From Trichobilharzia regenti (lineage: Eukaryota > Platyhelminthes > Trematoda > Strigeidida > Schistosomatidae), in the NCBI GenBank assembly GCA_944472135.2, contig OX235270.1, positions 75,897,168 through 75,961,167 on the forward strand: DNA of 64,000 bases, given 5' to 3'. The notes under the pieces are model-generated. The model did no database searches, was not told where the DNA came from, and saw only the letters and a list, made by a program, of their open reading frames with translations. A program made the position numbers and the translations under genes. Shown here one piece after another: positions 19,623 through 32,400 of this stretch. Position 1 is the stretch's first letter. Every line of letters begins with the position of its first letter.

Positions 19623-21290
19623 GTGTTAATATATGGCACAGGCTGTACAGATGGATATTACTGTGAAAAAAATTCTCGGTCGTAAATCACTCAAACAATT
19701 AACCAACTTACACACAACAATGCTACTTCCCATAATGTTACCTTTATGTAAACCCCAAATATGCATAAAAATTCCAACTGTAGTATGCAAATTATCATAA
19801 CAAAACAAGACTGACATAATACCAATTAAACCCTAAACAATCAATTCCCAACACCACAATTAAGACTAATAGTAATGCCTCGATGTAATCATCCTAGGCA
19901 CTGTATATCTACCTAGAGCTTTGAGATTTAACAATTTCACTTCAACTAACAAAAATCCTTATATTTGGAACACTCACCAAAACACATCAATTACTAAACG
20001 CTTACGTTCTACTGAGGACTGTAAAGCACACACTAGGGTTCCATGTGGAAGATTGGTTTTAAGTAGGACAACGTCATTACACTCTGTTATCTGTATTGGT
20101 TATCTGCACAAACGCAATAAACTCTTATTTTCACCATGTCATACTCAGATGCCATAATGGAGGTTGTAACCACATTTCAATCTTGAGATATCTTTAGGTG
20201 AGGTAATTTAGCCTAAATACATGATATAAAATTTCAGGGATGGTAAAATTATGAAAGCAGTCTAACCGATTGTTCAATACGCCGAATGTAAAAGATACAA
20301 ACGCACAGACACACGTGATTACCTTCAAAAAGTATCACTCAATTTGAAGATCCGCTTCATATAAAAACCTCAAAGCAGTCTTTCAATATTCACGTAACGC
20401 TAAAAAGTGGAAAAATGTTAAAAATATGACATTTTGGCATTTTTCGATCGTTCATTCCATAATGTGGTGAACGAAGATCACAATAGGTTATCTCACAATG
20501 TTAATGCTGGCTGTTTGACAACGAATCTATTAATTGGACATTAATAAAGTTCTGTGACGCCATAGAGGAGAACCCAATGCATATCCATGGAACAAAAATA
20601 CTTTTTATCATTCGATCCCAATTCGGTACCTTTTTTTACTCTCATCCAGAAGTAAACAGGATAATAGTGCAGGCATATTTCTGCAGCACGTAATAATATG
20701 TTAGTACATTCTTTTTTTAGATCAAAATACGAATCACTGTACTCGAATTTTTTAAAGCAATTTGCGGTGGAATATAGATAACTTCCGAGTACAATCCGAA
20801 ATCAACTGTACTTCTGGCCGTCTCGCTTTCTCACTGGCCTATACTGACTTCTTTCATTACTGTGCTGTATACTTTGAATCTTGCAGGAACCTCTTATGGA
20901 CATCCGAAGACTATTCTGCAAACGGTACATAGCTTCTACCAGTAAACTTGACTCTGGCAATGAACACCGGTGGATTATATAAATAATCTGTTTTCATGAA
21001 CTTTAACCGTATACCCAAGTAGCCTTTAATTAGTATAAATCACTACTGTATTATATTGTAATATACTGTTACACTGTAGTCTTATTAACTTGGATTTTCA
21101 TCCACATACTTGTTCTGTTATTGAACTCCCTAGAAAAATCCCTACAGCTTCATCGCAACTGAGTTATGTCTTAATAAATGAACCCGTTTCCTAACGAGTC
21201 AGTGCGTGACTTCATACACTAGCTCAAGAATTACTACAGTTGGCTGTGCATTATATATCTGCTCTGAGGAACTATATCTCGTTTGATGAG
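19623..21290. other. Between units A and B, nothing recognised
   Basis: AT-rich sequence with scattered short open frames (for example 19626-19817 and 19921-20157) and no family resemblance. No candidate last exon of unit A with a phase-1 acceptor and Lys-rich reading could be picked with confidence. Confidence 0.35.
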
Positions 21291-21490
21291 CCATTCACGG
21301 TTCACTCGTGGTTAAGACTCTCGCCTACCATGCACATAGCCCGTTGTTCGATCCCCTGCAAACCTTATATCAATGGTCGGCCAGCGAAATTTCAGGCTAC
21401 CGATTTGACGTGCTAAAAATTCCATACCTGTATCAAAAATACGGTGTGAAATCAGGCTGCAATCAAAAATAAAATTAAAATAAAGGTATG
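21291..21490 (+). repeat. Second SINE family, tRNA-like head
   Basis: It begins with a tRNA-like block (TCGTGGTTAAGACTCTCGCC and the B box GTTCGATCCCC at 21347) and continues with the sequence found inverted at 10560-10690. It ends in an AAAATAAAATTAAAATAAA-type tail, as expected for a SINE. Confidence 0.5.
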
Positions 21491-24357
21491 TACTCAGATA
21501 TGCATTGCCCATCTATATAAGAAAAATATGTTTAATGGTTCATCCAGACAGTTTATACAAACAGTGATAAATCCAATGAACTGACTGATTTATCCCAATG
21601 CAGATGAAAAGTTGATTGTTGGTACTAAAAGGGAGAGATCTTTCTGACTACATATAATATATGGTCCCATGCACTTTAGCGAGCAATGGGCAACGGTTCA
21701 TAAAGTCATGTCTGAAGCACTGTTGCGTTGTGAATCTTGAAAATTGCCACAATTGCTTTGAAGAACCAGATGTTGGTGACAAGCTTGCATAGTTAAGTTG
21801 TACATTTGTATTTGTATTGTGACCTGCAGACAAACATTCTCATGAATGAAAAACAGGTTGTCACGCTGAGGCGCACTTCGAAATCAACTTTTGAATCGTT
21901 ATTTAAAGGTGGTCAAGCTGGTAGTTACACACATCCGCCTGTAAAGTGTGTTCATGAAAACTTTTTAGTCTGGCTAGCAAAGGCAGAAAAGCAGTTGTCC
22001 TTCAGTCCAGCAATAAAGTACTTTTTGAATTCTGGATGCTCAGCTCCCTTTAAGATATCTCTCAAGCTCCTTCACGCGCAGCCGCATCTCTCAAAGGGAC
22101 ATATTGATATTGTTTAGGCATTAGAAATCCGAAACTTCAGACAAACACAACGCAGCCAAAAGATGTGAATTCAAACTTTGTCTCATCTTCTTAAACATAA
22201 TTGGACTATTTCTTCAAGGACAACTCTGCCAAAATATTTTATTGATCAAACTTGCTATTTCTTCATTTCAATTCCTACTGTGTGACGTAACTCCTTCCCG
22301 CTATTCGCTAAATCTTGATATGTGACCAGAGAAAGATTTGGGAATTTCTCACCCCTTCGTTAAATATTCACGCCATCGAAACTAGACATATTTTTTGGCT
22401 GCGAATTTCCCCTATTTTCTCTGATTGAAAACCAGTGATGGGAAAGTTTCCAACCACATAAAACTGGGCTGTTGAAAACACGGCGGTAACCTGACGCGTT
22501 AGTGCCAAGCTTATTTTAAGTGATATGCAGTAGTAGTTTGACTCATATTTACACATTCTGTGAGGTTTTAGAAGATGAGGAACATCGATGATTATGCGAA
22601 GTACATCGTATACCTGGCAAGACTGTGAACATCGTACAACAATATCGGCCGCAACTAAAATGCATCAATAGCACCACTGACATAACCCTTCTGATGGGCT
22701 TGAGGACACTGAGTTTCCCTCTTGTCGCTTCAATATGATAATGTGATAAATATACAAAGTTCTGGTATATGTTCATCCATTAATTCTCGTGATTTATTTG
22801 CTTGTTGCTTAGTGTGCACTGCACTCGGAGGAAACAAAAGGTTTCGAAAAAATGTTATGGGATTGAAACATATGTGTATAACACGAAAAATGCGATAAGG
22901 TTGGGGATGAAAAAAGCTAATATGTTAGTTCTAATTTTGTCTCATTCATCAGCTTATTAGTAATGTGGCAAGTTTTAGTTTCCATTGCGTTTTGTACGCC
23001 GTGGAAGACTGAGAGTAGTGACTCATTCCAAGATGTAGTATTTGTGACTGGTAGCACAGCTGAAGCGTTCTACCACATACTTTTCCTGAGAATTGTAGGC
23101 TACTGTCCAGAAACGCGTGCAGCACTGGAATTAGGCCAAAAAGGCTGCTTTCGATTTTCTGTCCGCTTTTATGGAGGTTATGACCAAGGTTGATCATGCC
23201 ACAAGTAGTTTATCCACATATCATCTTGACTCGCATCTTACCCGACGTTAAAGCACTTTTAACAAATAAAAGATACGGCAAGTTAGGAATGTGCTCCAAG
23301 GAGTAGAACTGTGAAACAGCGTTAAAGCCTATAACAATAGCTTTATTCCGAGAAAATGCTTTTAAACGTAATATAGAATTTCCAGCCATTTCCGTTACAA
23401 GGTATTTAGCCGTTGTGCAGAGTCCTCAAGTAATATAACAGCCGACAATGCATTATCCGAAGTAATATCGTTTTTCCCGAAGTATGCTCCAGTGCTACTC
23501 CAAAATGTTCTTCAATTTCCTAGCCGTAGGTACAAAACTGTTTGAAATTGTGTGCGGGTACATACTAGGCTAATCAGAACGATTTGAAAATGAGTAAAAA
23601 TGATGCCTTAGAATTCTAGCAGAGTATTTAACCAGTGCAGTTATTCACTTATCCAGAAATTAAATGAATTTTAGGACACTGCAGTAATTTTGACGGCTTT
23701 AGAAATCCGTTTTAATGCAACTTAAGAATGTATAAAATGACGTTAGATTTTCCCACTACGAAATTTCATTGATTAATGTTGTGTAATAGTTTTCTCACTA
23801 AATTCCCGTAAAGGGACTTACCAAAATGTTCATATAAAGCTGCAAGTAGTTTTTGAAACACGAATTGACAATATTGAGCTCTATAGAATGTGTATATGTG
23901 CTGGTTAAGATTCATTTACGTAGGTGAGAATTTTGATTTTTCGTGGAAAGTAAATGGTGAGGAATACTTATGACAAGAGTTTGTCATCAACTCTTAGTGG
24001 TATGCAGTTATAAGTATACACTGTTGATGGTAAACAACGGGATTCAACCTGTACATTTAACATTATGTTTAGCACATATTTTTAGATATATTTGCATCCT
24101 AATAAATAGTATCCTACTGAGACTGTAGGACTTCACTTATAGTTTCAAATATCAGTTCATTCTTAACTAGGCTACACAGTCATTTTATCTGCTAACACTA
24201 TCAACTGTCAGACTGCTCTAACAAACGTCTTATGGATAACCGTTGTCGTTCAAACTATGGCAACTGGACTACAGTCCAAGTGGGAGCTCACCAATTGGGA
24301 TACAAATATGCTACTATATAAACTATACATACAAATACACTAGTCCCAAGTAGGAAG
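21491..24357. other. Between units A and B, no feature assigned
   Basis: Several open stretches (21806-22117 plus; 22549-22776 and 22949-23197 minus) exceed their surroundings in length but show no recognisable domain and no consistent splice sites. The stretch 21640-23200 could be an old unidentified repeat or gene relic. The remainder is AT-rich. Confidence 0.3.
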
Positions 24358-24580
24358 ACGTCGGTGGCACAGCGGTTAGGATGCTCGCCAACCATGCACA
24401 TGGTCCGGGGTTCGATCCCCGGCCGACGAACTCCTTTACCTCGTCGAGACAGAAACAAAGCTGGCAAAACGGAAAGGTTGGGCAACCCCATCCTGTTAAA
24501 AATAAACACTGCTACAGAAACTTCAAGCCTCTATCTTGAAGTCCTATGTTCCACTGGGGAACGTGAAGGAAAAAAAGTAG
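24358..24580 (+). repeat. tRNA-derived SINE with RTE-type tail, plus copy
   Basis: Near-identical to 12709-12945: GTCGGTGGCACAGCGGTT head, GGTTCGATCCC B box (24410) and a CCTATGTTCCACTGGGGAAC tail followed by a short A-rich end. The high identity with the copy at 12.7 kb suggests recent spread. Confidence 0.7.
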
Positions 24581-24989
24581 GAATTCGTACGAATCTTGAT
24601 TTCCAATGTTAGCCCATACTGTAACAACAGAAGGCAAGACACGGAATATTTTTCATTAATCGAACCGCTGTTTATTTATATACAGTTTTTATTCTTTAAC
24701 CAGTCACTGAATGTGATTTTGGTTTACGTTAACGACATGAAATGGAATGTTCAAATATACATAGTGTAAGATCAATTCATTTCCGATCCTTGAATCAAGT
24801 CAACCTGTTCCGGATCAGCCTAGCGTTGTTGCAACCCAATTATCCATGCCTAACGTGTCTATCCCCACTTGTTTAATGAACTGTGTGTATGTGCTTTTAC
24901 CTCGATCCGTTTAGTTAGACAGTTGAACTCGTGACCCAGAGTATTTTGTGAACTGTTATTTTTGCTGACCCATGTCTTACTTTGTACTT

Positions 24990-25915
24990 TTCTGTCGAGT
25001 TTATCTTATTTATTGGATAATGCGACAGACAACGGCAACCAACGAGGGAACAGGCATAAAATGGACTGACACAAAAGACTTGGAGGATCTGGATTTCGCC
25101 GATGATATATGTCTGATTTCCCATAAACTGGAAGATATGCAAGTGAAAAGTAACAAGTTGGCAGAAGAAGCATCAAAGATAGGACTTCACGTGAACATAG
25201 ATAAAACAGAGATAATGAAGATTCCTAGCCAACATCAACAACACCAACAGACCACAATAAGCATAAATGGGAAGAACCTGAAAGAAACAACCTCCTTCAC
25301 CTACCTGGGAAGCATCGTCTCAACTACAGGCGGAACTGACGAGGACATCAAAGCCAGAATCGGTAAAGCAAGACAAGCTCTCATTACTCTCAAATCTGTG
25401 TGGAGGTCAACAGCACTCAGCATCAAAAATAAGATCCGGATTTTCAACTCCAATGTGAAGTCAGTGCTACTATACGGATCAGAGACTTGGCGAGTCATAA
25501 AGAGCATCTCCAACAAACTTCAAACCTTCATTAACAACTGTCTCCGCTCAATACTCAAGATCAGATGGCCAGAAAAGATCAACAACAGGGATCTCTGGGA
25601 GCGAACCAATCAGGAACCGATTGTGAAACAAATAGGCAGAAAGAAATGGAGATGGATTGGCCATACGCTGAGGAAACCATCAAGTGACATCACTAGACAA
25701 GCCATTGCTCGAGTGGAACCCGAAAGGGAGGCGGCGAGTTGGTCGTCAGTGCAAGGGTGACTTGGAGGAGGTCATGCGAGGAGGAGATGAAAGCATGTGG
25801 ACAGACCTGGAGCAGGGTGAAAAAGTTGTCAGAAAACCGAAGTCAATGGAGGTGCGCAGCTGAAGCCCTATGTTCCTCTAGGAACTAAAGGATACAATAA
25901 TAATATCTTATTTAT
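24990..25915 (+). mobile_element. 5'-truncated RTE-type retrotransposon copy (reverse transcriptase C-terminal half)
   Basis: The open frame 24972-25760 contains [20 protein letters not shown] (the FADD catalytic motif), [36 protein letters not shown] and [11 protein letters not shown], the standard run of the RTE reverse transcriptase and its C-terminal domain. The frame shifts near 25730, and the continuation ([16 protein letters not shown]) lies in the +1 frame. The 3' end is TATGTTCCTCTAGGAACTAA followed by an AAT-repeat tail, the usual RTE end. The 5' half is missing, as in most genomic copies. Near-identical 3' sequence recurs at 60389-60735. Confidence 0.8.
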
Positions 25916-27062
25916 TGATCTTCATCTGTATCTTCCTACCTGGTTATGTAGCCAATTAAATTCTATCTTTGTGCCTATGCTCGGTCTATCTCTTAACCGC
26001 TCTCTGTTTTATGCCATGCCTTACTTGGGTTCATTCTTCAACTGACTGCTTACCTGAACGGTCGTGTCTGATTCTGGCTAGTTCGCAATTTTGGCTTTAA
26101 CGTTATTCAGCTCTGATAGCGGTAACTTGCTTTCTGTTAAACGTTGTGCTTTGTACTCTTGAAACCGTTAAGGTTTGCTGTATATATAATTACTGATTTT
26201 TTTTATTAATAGTACCGTAGAAACAGTGACCGGCTTCTTGTTTGTTCTGGACCGGGATAGCCTTTATCTACGCGTGACTTAATTTCAAGCGATATTGCGC
26301 TTACACATAGTATTCTGTTGCTAACGCAGTACTAGACTGTGAGAGCATGTGTAAATAACATTCCGTTGGCACACATTGTCTGTATCACACACCACCACAA
26401 TACTTATGAAGTAACACCGAAGACCACTAATTACGTGTACCAAATAGAAGCCGGTCATTACAGCTTAATAAAATTAATTATGGAACATTCACAAGACTAA
26501 AATCAAGGAGGCGATAAGTTGTTTCAAGATAACCTAAAACAGCGATTCTCAAGACCAAGAGTTATTTATAACTTGCACAAATATATGATTGTCAAATTGC
26601 GATACAAGAAACCAGCTTTCAGTTGCCTCCAGTGATATCCAGGGAAAAATCTAACCGCATAAGTTTTATCATGATCACAATGCATACAATATTCTACTTA
26701 ATGTCAGCTGCAGTATCCAAACTGTACACGCATACACACCACAAGTTTTCAAAAATAATTGGCTAATATAAGAAAAAAATTGTTTAGATTTTTTCATATG
26801 CACACCGGGATTATTTTAATTTATAATAGGCCAACATAAGGCGAGGGAATCTCGAAGGCAGCTGATCAAAAGAAATAAACTGAGACATGGAAATCTGTAG
26901 AGCCGAACAAAACACCACATTCGGGCAACTCAAATCTGACTCTAACTAAGATCAGGTATCCACTTCAAACGAATAAATTCAAAAATATCCTAGTCATTCA
27001 AAACTCGGGGAAGAGTCCGACGAAGTTTATTACAGTAAAAACCTCAAATGTTGAGGCATATA

Positions 27063-27099
<37 letters not shown>

Positions 27100-27973
27100 G
27101 AATGTCAAATAATCTATAAAGCAATTTTATACATTTGATCAAATTCTAATAGAAATTCATTCAGCCTGAACAGAAACACTGCAAATTCATGAAACGGACT
27201 GAATTTCGACAAATGGTCTCTTCCTCTGGATCAATCATCATCTGGAATAAGGGAGAGAAAAGATAACAGTAATGAGCACGTGATATTTACAAAATGATGC
27301 AGCTGCAATTCATTGCTTACAGCAGGGGACATGCATTTGCTGGGACATACAATCTCAACCCCGCCCTACACACACAGCATTTGGTGACGCGCATATTTAA
27401 GATAAAGTGATTTATTGCTTAAAAAGATAAAGGCGGATAACATTTCAAGGAACAACAGAAACTGATGGTCTGAACAAGTAGTGTTTTTTTTACCACAGGT
27501 TGTAAAGAAATGTATTGACATTACTGGGAGACAAGTGTAAACATATGAAACAAGAAGGACATTTAGTCTTATAGGTGATAACTGTCATGAAGATACGGTC
27601 CCTGGAGATGAGTACCACTCCAGCCTACACTTGAGACAGATTTTTTAATTCCAGAAAAAGAGCACTGATTTGAAATTCACTGTGCACCCAAGTACATCGC
27701 TGACAGGAGATTAGAACGAACAGACAAACTTTCCTCACTTGAAGCATAAAGTACTCTATATCTCGCTGAGGTTTAGAGATTTCGAAGTCAATATTAAGAA
27801 ACTTCCCTCGGAAATACAATGTAATCAGTTGCTATTTACTATCCAAAACATCATGTCTTAGTGTTTGAGTGGGCTGAACATAAAGTGAGATTACTAGTTT
27901 ACTGTAAACTCAACAGTATTATGCTGATATCTAAACTGGAAAATAGTATATAAGGATTCATGAAATGATGATA

Positions 27974-28110
27974 GTATGGGTGGTTTAGTGGTAGAATGCT
28001 TGCTAGGTCTGGGTTCGATCCCCGGTCAACGCAATCCTAAAGATAGCCTTAGCCGAGAAAAGAGTGAAGGTTGAACATGGGGCTAGCAAAAATCCAAGGA
28101 GATAACACTA
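27974..28110 (+). repeat. tRNA-Gly-like SINE fragment
   Basis: The A box-like TGGTTTAGTGG and B box GGTTCGATCCC are only about 33 bases apart, too close for a complete cloverleaf, so this is not a functional tRNA. The following bases (CGAGAAAAGAGTGAAGGTTG) resemble the RTE-tailed SINE body weakly. Confidence 0.45.
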
Positions 28111-28559
28111 GAAGTAGGCGAATATTGATGTCCTGTCAATCAGAACATATAACTGAAACTAATCAAGAGGTATAGCCAAGCTAGTGGATTACACGTCAAG
28201 CCGCTATTCTACTTATCCATACCCCAAGTGACTTGACGATATCAGCATTCCTCAAGCATTGAATGAAACTCGGACACTTAAACATGAAAACACTGTACCC
28301 GGTCAATGAGTCGAATGAGTAGACTTAACATTGAAATGATAATGGTGACCAACTCCCGTTAATAGTAACTAACATAAAGTAATTAAGTGATTTTGATGGA
28401 ATACAACGTATTAATCGGACTGCTAAAATGAATTCCTGTGAAGGTGATATAATTAAATAGGCTTCATAATAATGTAATATACGGAATGAAAGCCGAAAAT
28501 CAGCACATTCAATATATGATCAGAGAAATATTATTTCAATGTAGATTTCGTCATGAAGC

Positions 28560-28860
28560 AACGTAAGTTAAAGAAAATCGAAAACCAGGGGACACTGAGC
28601 AGTTGCTGAGTCACTGTTTGGGACTCTTCGCAGTGTGCACCCACGACCTCACTAGGGATCGGACTGCAAACCTTCAGACAGGCTACAAGGCCTGTTGGCC
28701 ATCCAGCCAATCGGGGCGGGATTCAATGACCAGCGGATTTCAACTTCTGTCAGTTCATCATATAGCGTTACTCTTCCCCCACCAAACCAATGTCTTCCTC
28801 CGATAAGCGCTCCCTTTACCTTGATATAGTGGGCTCCATTGGTCACAATTTCTTAGGACA
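28560..28860. repeat. Foldback tRNA-like SINE, worn copy
   Basis: It contains GAAAACCAGGGGACACTGAG, GTTTGGGACTCTTCGCAG and TCAACTTCTGTCAGTTCA, which follow the order of the better copies at 10785 and 42325. Many substitutions. Confidence 0.45.
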
Positions 28861-29332
28861 ACTTGAAAACATCCATCCAATAGCTTTCAGTGAGCTGTAG
28901 ATTGCCTATTTAGATTATGGATTTCTGTGTGGGAATTTAGATTAATTTTAATGCAAATTTCTACACGAACCTAGTTTCTAATTATATCTAACTGGTTTTA
29001 GTGTGTCAAGACTATTCCAAATCCCTAAAATAAACACCTATGATCTAGAGCATTGTTTATCCGGTGAAATTTCAGTTTCACTTTGACAGATATTTTCGCG
29101 GTAAAAGTTTCTAATCTTCTGATTTCGTCTAGCATGTCAACTCAAAGTGACGATAGCGAAGAGTAATACACAAAATTAAAACTCATCCATTACCTATCTA
29201 AGTGTGCTAAATACCTTGGTAATTTTGAGATAGAGACATTTAATACTATCCTCAATAATTGGATGCAAAAAAGATTAAAAGCTATCAGTTGAAGCAGATA
29301 TTAATAAATAAAAAGAAAATGCATAAACTTAC

Positions 29333-29422
29333 CAGGGTCAAATACAATATGTTTCTTAGTTGCATCGGGAGCAGTGGAATTAACACTAAAACTTGTGGTT
29401 TGTTCACACCTCACGGGTTTAA
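29333..29422 (-). CDS. Unit A exon 8
   Basis: 90 nt, phase 1 at both ends, acceptor TTTTTGTAG and donor GTAAGT, both strong. It encodes KPVRCEQTTSFSVNSTAPD and then KKHIVFDP. The symmetrical phase means it can be skipped without breaking the frame. It joins in phase with unit B exon 2 but not with unit B exon 1. Confidence 0.6.
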
Positions 29423-32400
29423 CTACAAAAAGGTAAAAACATAAATCATGATCCTTTATCTTAGATGAGCATGATGGTATTTTGTCTTTATTATTATTAT
29501 TATTAATAATGCAACGAAAGAAGACAAGGGCCAGGCAACAGATCGTTTATTGAGAAAATCAAAAGATATTTATAGACTTTCATGAGCATTTTTTATTGGA
29601 CTCTATTCAGTAAATAGTGTATGTGTCTAGTCCTATCTTCGGTGCAGACTGAATTCTATCAGTCAAGTTTGCAATGTGGCCACCATACTCGGTGGCTCGC
29701 CATCATGGCGCACTGTGAATTGTTGCAAGCTTGACTGAGAGAATTCAGTCTGCACCGAAGATAGGGCTAGACACATTACACTAGTTACTGACTAGTGTCC
29801 AATCAAAAATATCCAATAAAGTCCTACAGGACGTCAATCGCGAGCCTGAATAGCTTAGTGGTAACGTCTCTGACTGCAGCACTGGGTGACGCGAGTTCGA
29901 ATCTCAGAAGGGGGAACGAGTTTCTTCGAGATTGAAGATACACCTTGCTGATGAGTGCCAACTAGTACGAAACCTAAGTCTAAGGCTTCGTGCTTATTGC
30001 CTCTAATCATCTAATACCAACAATTTTATCTACATTATTATTCGTTATTGTTAGCAGAGAAGCAACGTCTTCTGATTGGCTTTTTTCCTGCTGAAGGTTA
30101 TTCTGTCATCTCTTTGTCACTGTTTCTTAGATATCCCGTTGATATATCTGCTAATGGTATCCGCCCACTCTAAGTCTGCTGTGATTGGTTGTTGAGCTCC
30201 TCAAGGTTAGTCTTTGTTCCCGTTTTTTCTCATGACCAATACTTGGAACGTAAACATTGACGTAAATTGCCGTCTACCAATTTCAGCTAGCAGACAGCTG
30301 TCATCACAATACCACCTGGACAAATAATACATACATTTCACTTTACTGTTAGCAAACTATGCAAACTATGTAAAACACCTATATACCGGGTCATATACAC
30401 ACAGAAAGAAAATAATGACCATAAGAAAGATAATGGTGGCAGCAATGGTTGTCTCTGACTAGCAGTTTAAGGATAGACAGTGAAATGGTTAAATGTTATC
30501 ACCACTTCACTTTTTTGGGAAATTGCGTCGGCCGACGAAATTAAGGCATTGATTAAAAGACTCCCATTTGGCGTGGTAGCCCTTATTCATACAAAGGACA
30601 TGTGCATTGTGTATCACTCCAATCCCTCTAGCTTAAAAGCGTGAGAATTGGCTGCCAGAAGTTAAAGAAATGGACAGACTAACGGATCTTGACTATAGTT
30701 GTTTGCAATCAGTTTCACGTATTACTTGGTATATTGTTGTCAGCAGTAAGGAGGCTAGGCGCAGAGCGACATGTAGGGAAGGGAAGTCAATTGGTGACAA
30801 TATGAAGCTGCATTGACTCAAATGGTTAGGACACGTGTAGGTAATACGAAGACATTGCCTTCCTTGACCAGGAATATTCGCTAACATAGGGTTGGGTTGG
30901 AAACGAGTTAAGGATGGTCAAACCGAAACCTGGTATCAGTCCATGAAGTTGTTGACTGTTGGTTTGAGAAACGTAGGTAGGTGTAGACTGCTAGACTGTG
31001 ATCTTAGAGGTAGTAAGAATGAATAACTGAAAACTGTTCGTGATATGGAACAATTACGCTCACAATGCAAAAATCAACTCGCCAACACTCACTGAGGATG
31101 CACGTACATCTGGTTGACGAGTCACACATAAAACGAAATGAAAATATTGGATTCCCACTGCTAACTGTCATCAACCAAATAAGTGAATTGCGAGTTTAGA
31201 GCTGGTCCTGGATCTTTGGTTCGAAAACTTACTGACAACAGTAATCGTCACAAAATGAGTGTGATTTCTAGTTGTAATTATGGAACTAAACGGTAACGTC
31301 TTTGACTGCGACACTGGGTTACACGGGTTCGAATCTCAGAAGGGAAATGAGTTCTTTAAAGGTTGCAGATACGCCTTGCTGATGAGTGACAACTAGCACG
31401 AAACCTAGGTCCAAAGCTTCCTGCTTATTGCCTCCAACCATCTAATACCAAAACTTCACAGTGCACCATGATGGCGAGCCACCTAGCATGATGGCCACAT
31501 TGCAAACTTAACTGATAGAATTTAGTCTGCACCAAAGACAGGACTAGACACATTACTCTAGTTACTGATTAGTTTCCAGTCAAAACTATGCGGTACACTT
31601 GAAATCTAGAAAATCCTACCCACTGTTAGTATTACGCTGAGGGTGACTGACTGAGTAAGTTTTCAACGGAGTGCATAAATGAATGCATCTACTTCACTCA
31701 GAAGCATTTTGAACCACATCGCCAACAATCTCCAGTCTAGAAGTTCTAGACTATCTCGCCAACTTCAGTCAGGCAGTCTACACCTCTATACGTGGATTAG
31801 ATAGGCAATCAACAACTTAATCAACTGATACCAGGTTTCGATTTTGTCACTACTAAATCTTCTGCAACCTAATCGATTGTCATCTAATATTCCACATCGA
31901 GGAAGGGAGTAGCCCAAAAAGCGTAATACGTGTCCTAGCTATCTCAATCAATGTAGCTTCACAACTCAATTGATTGTTTCCCCTCCCTGGCTAGCACTAC
32001 GCCTAGCCTCAACACAAGTCAATATATTATACCACTTACCACGAAATTTTTAATGAGAACACCTATGATTAGTGAAAACTAACTTCTTCAATTTTTTCAC
32101 CTTAAACGGCTAAGTCTGACACCTATAAAACTGTACATATTGAACTGCTGCACAATACACACGTCAATAACCTGATATCGTGTCTAAACAAAGATGACAT
32201 AATTTACCAAACGATACACAAGCGTTTTTATCTGTTAGCAAGCAGTCTATTAGGGTTAATATGACTCCCCAAATAAGTGAAATGGTCACCACATTCAGCC
32301 ACTCCACTTCCTTTTTTAGACTAGAAGTTGGTGCACACCAGATCTGTAGAATCATTTTACACGTGATAGGGACGAATAGCATAGCGAACGTACCGAGATT

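Larger units (their letters stand above)
25916..29332 (-). other. Downstream of unit A exon 8: microsatellite, tRNA-like remnant, no exon found
   Basis: A (TA)n run lies at about 27056-27097. At 27974-28040 a tRNA-like piece (GTGGTTTAGTGGTAGAATGC and GGTTCGATCCCC) lacks an anticodon arm and looks like a SINE head. At 28560-28860 there is a worn copy of the foldback SINE. The missing last exon of unit A could lie here but none stands out. Confidence 0.35.

Noticed and set aside
21806..22117. 103-codon plus-strand gene
   Set aside because: No domain, no splice context, and neighbouring frames on both strands are equally long; left as unassigned.
12709..30015. Functional tRNA genes at the tRNA-like heads (12709, 24358, 27974, 29840)
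   Set aside because: The A and B boxes are present, but the acceptor and anticodon stems are incomplete and each is followed by a recurring SINE body.
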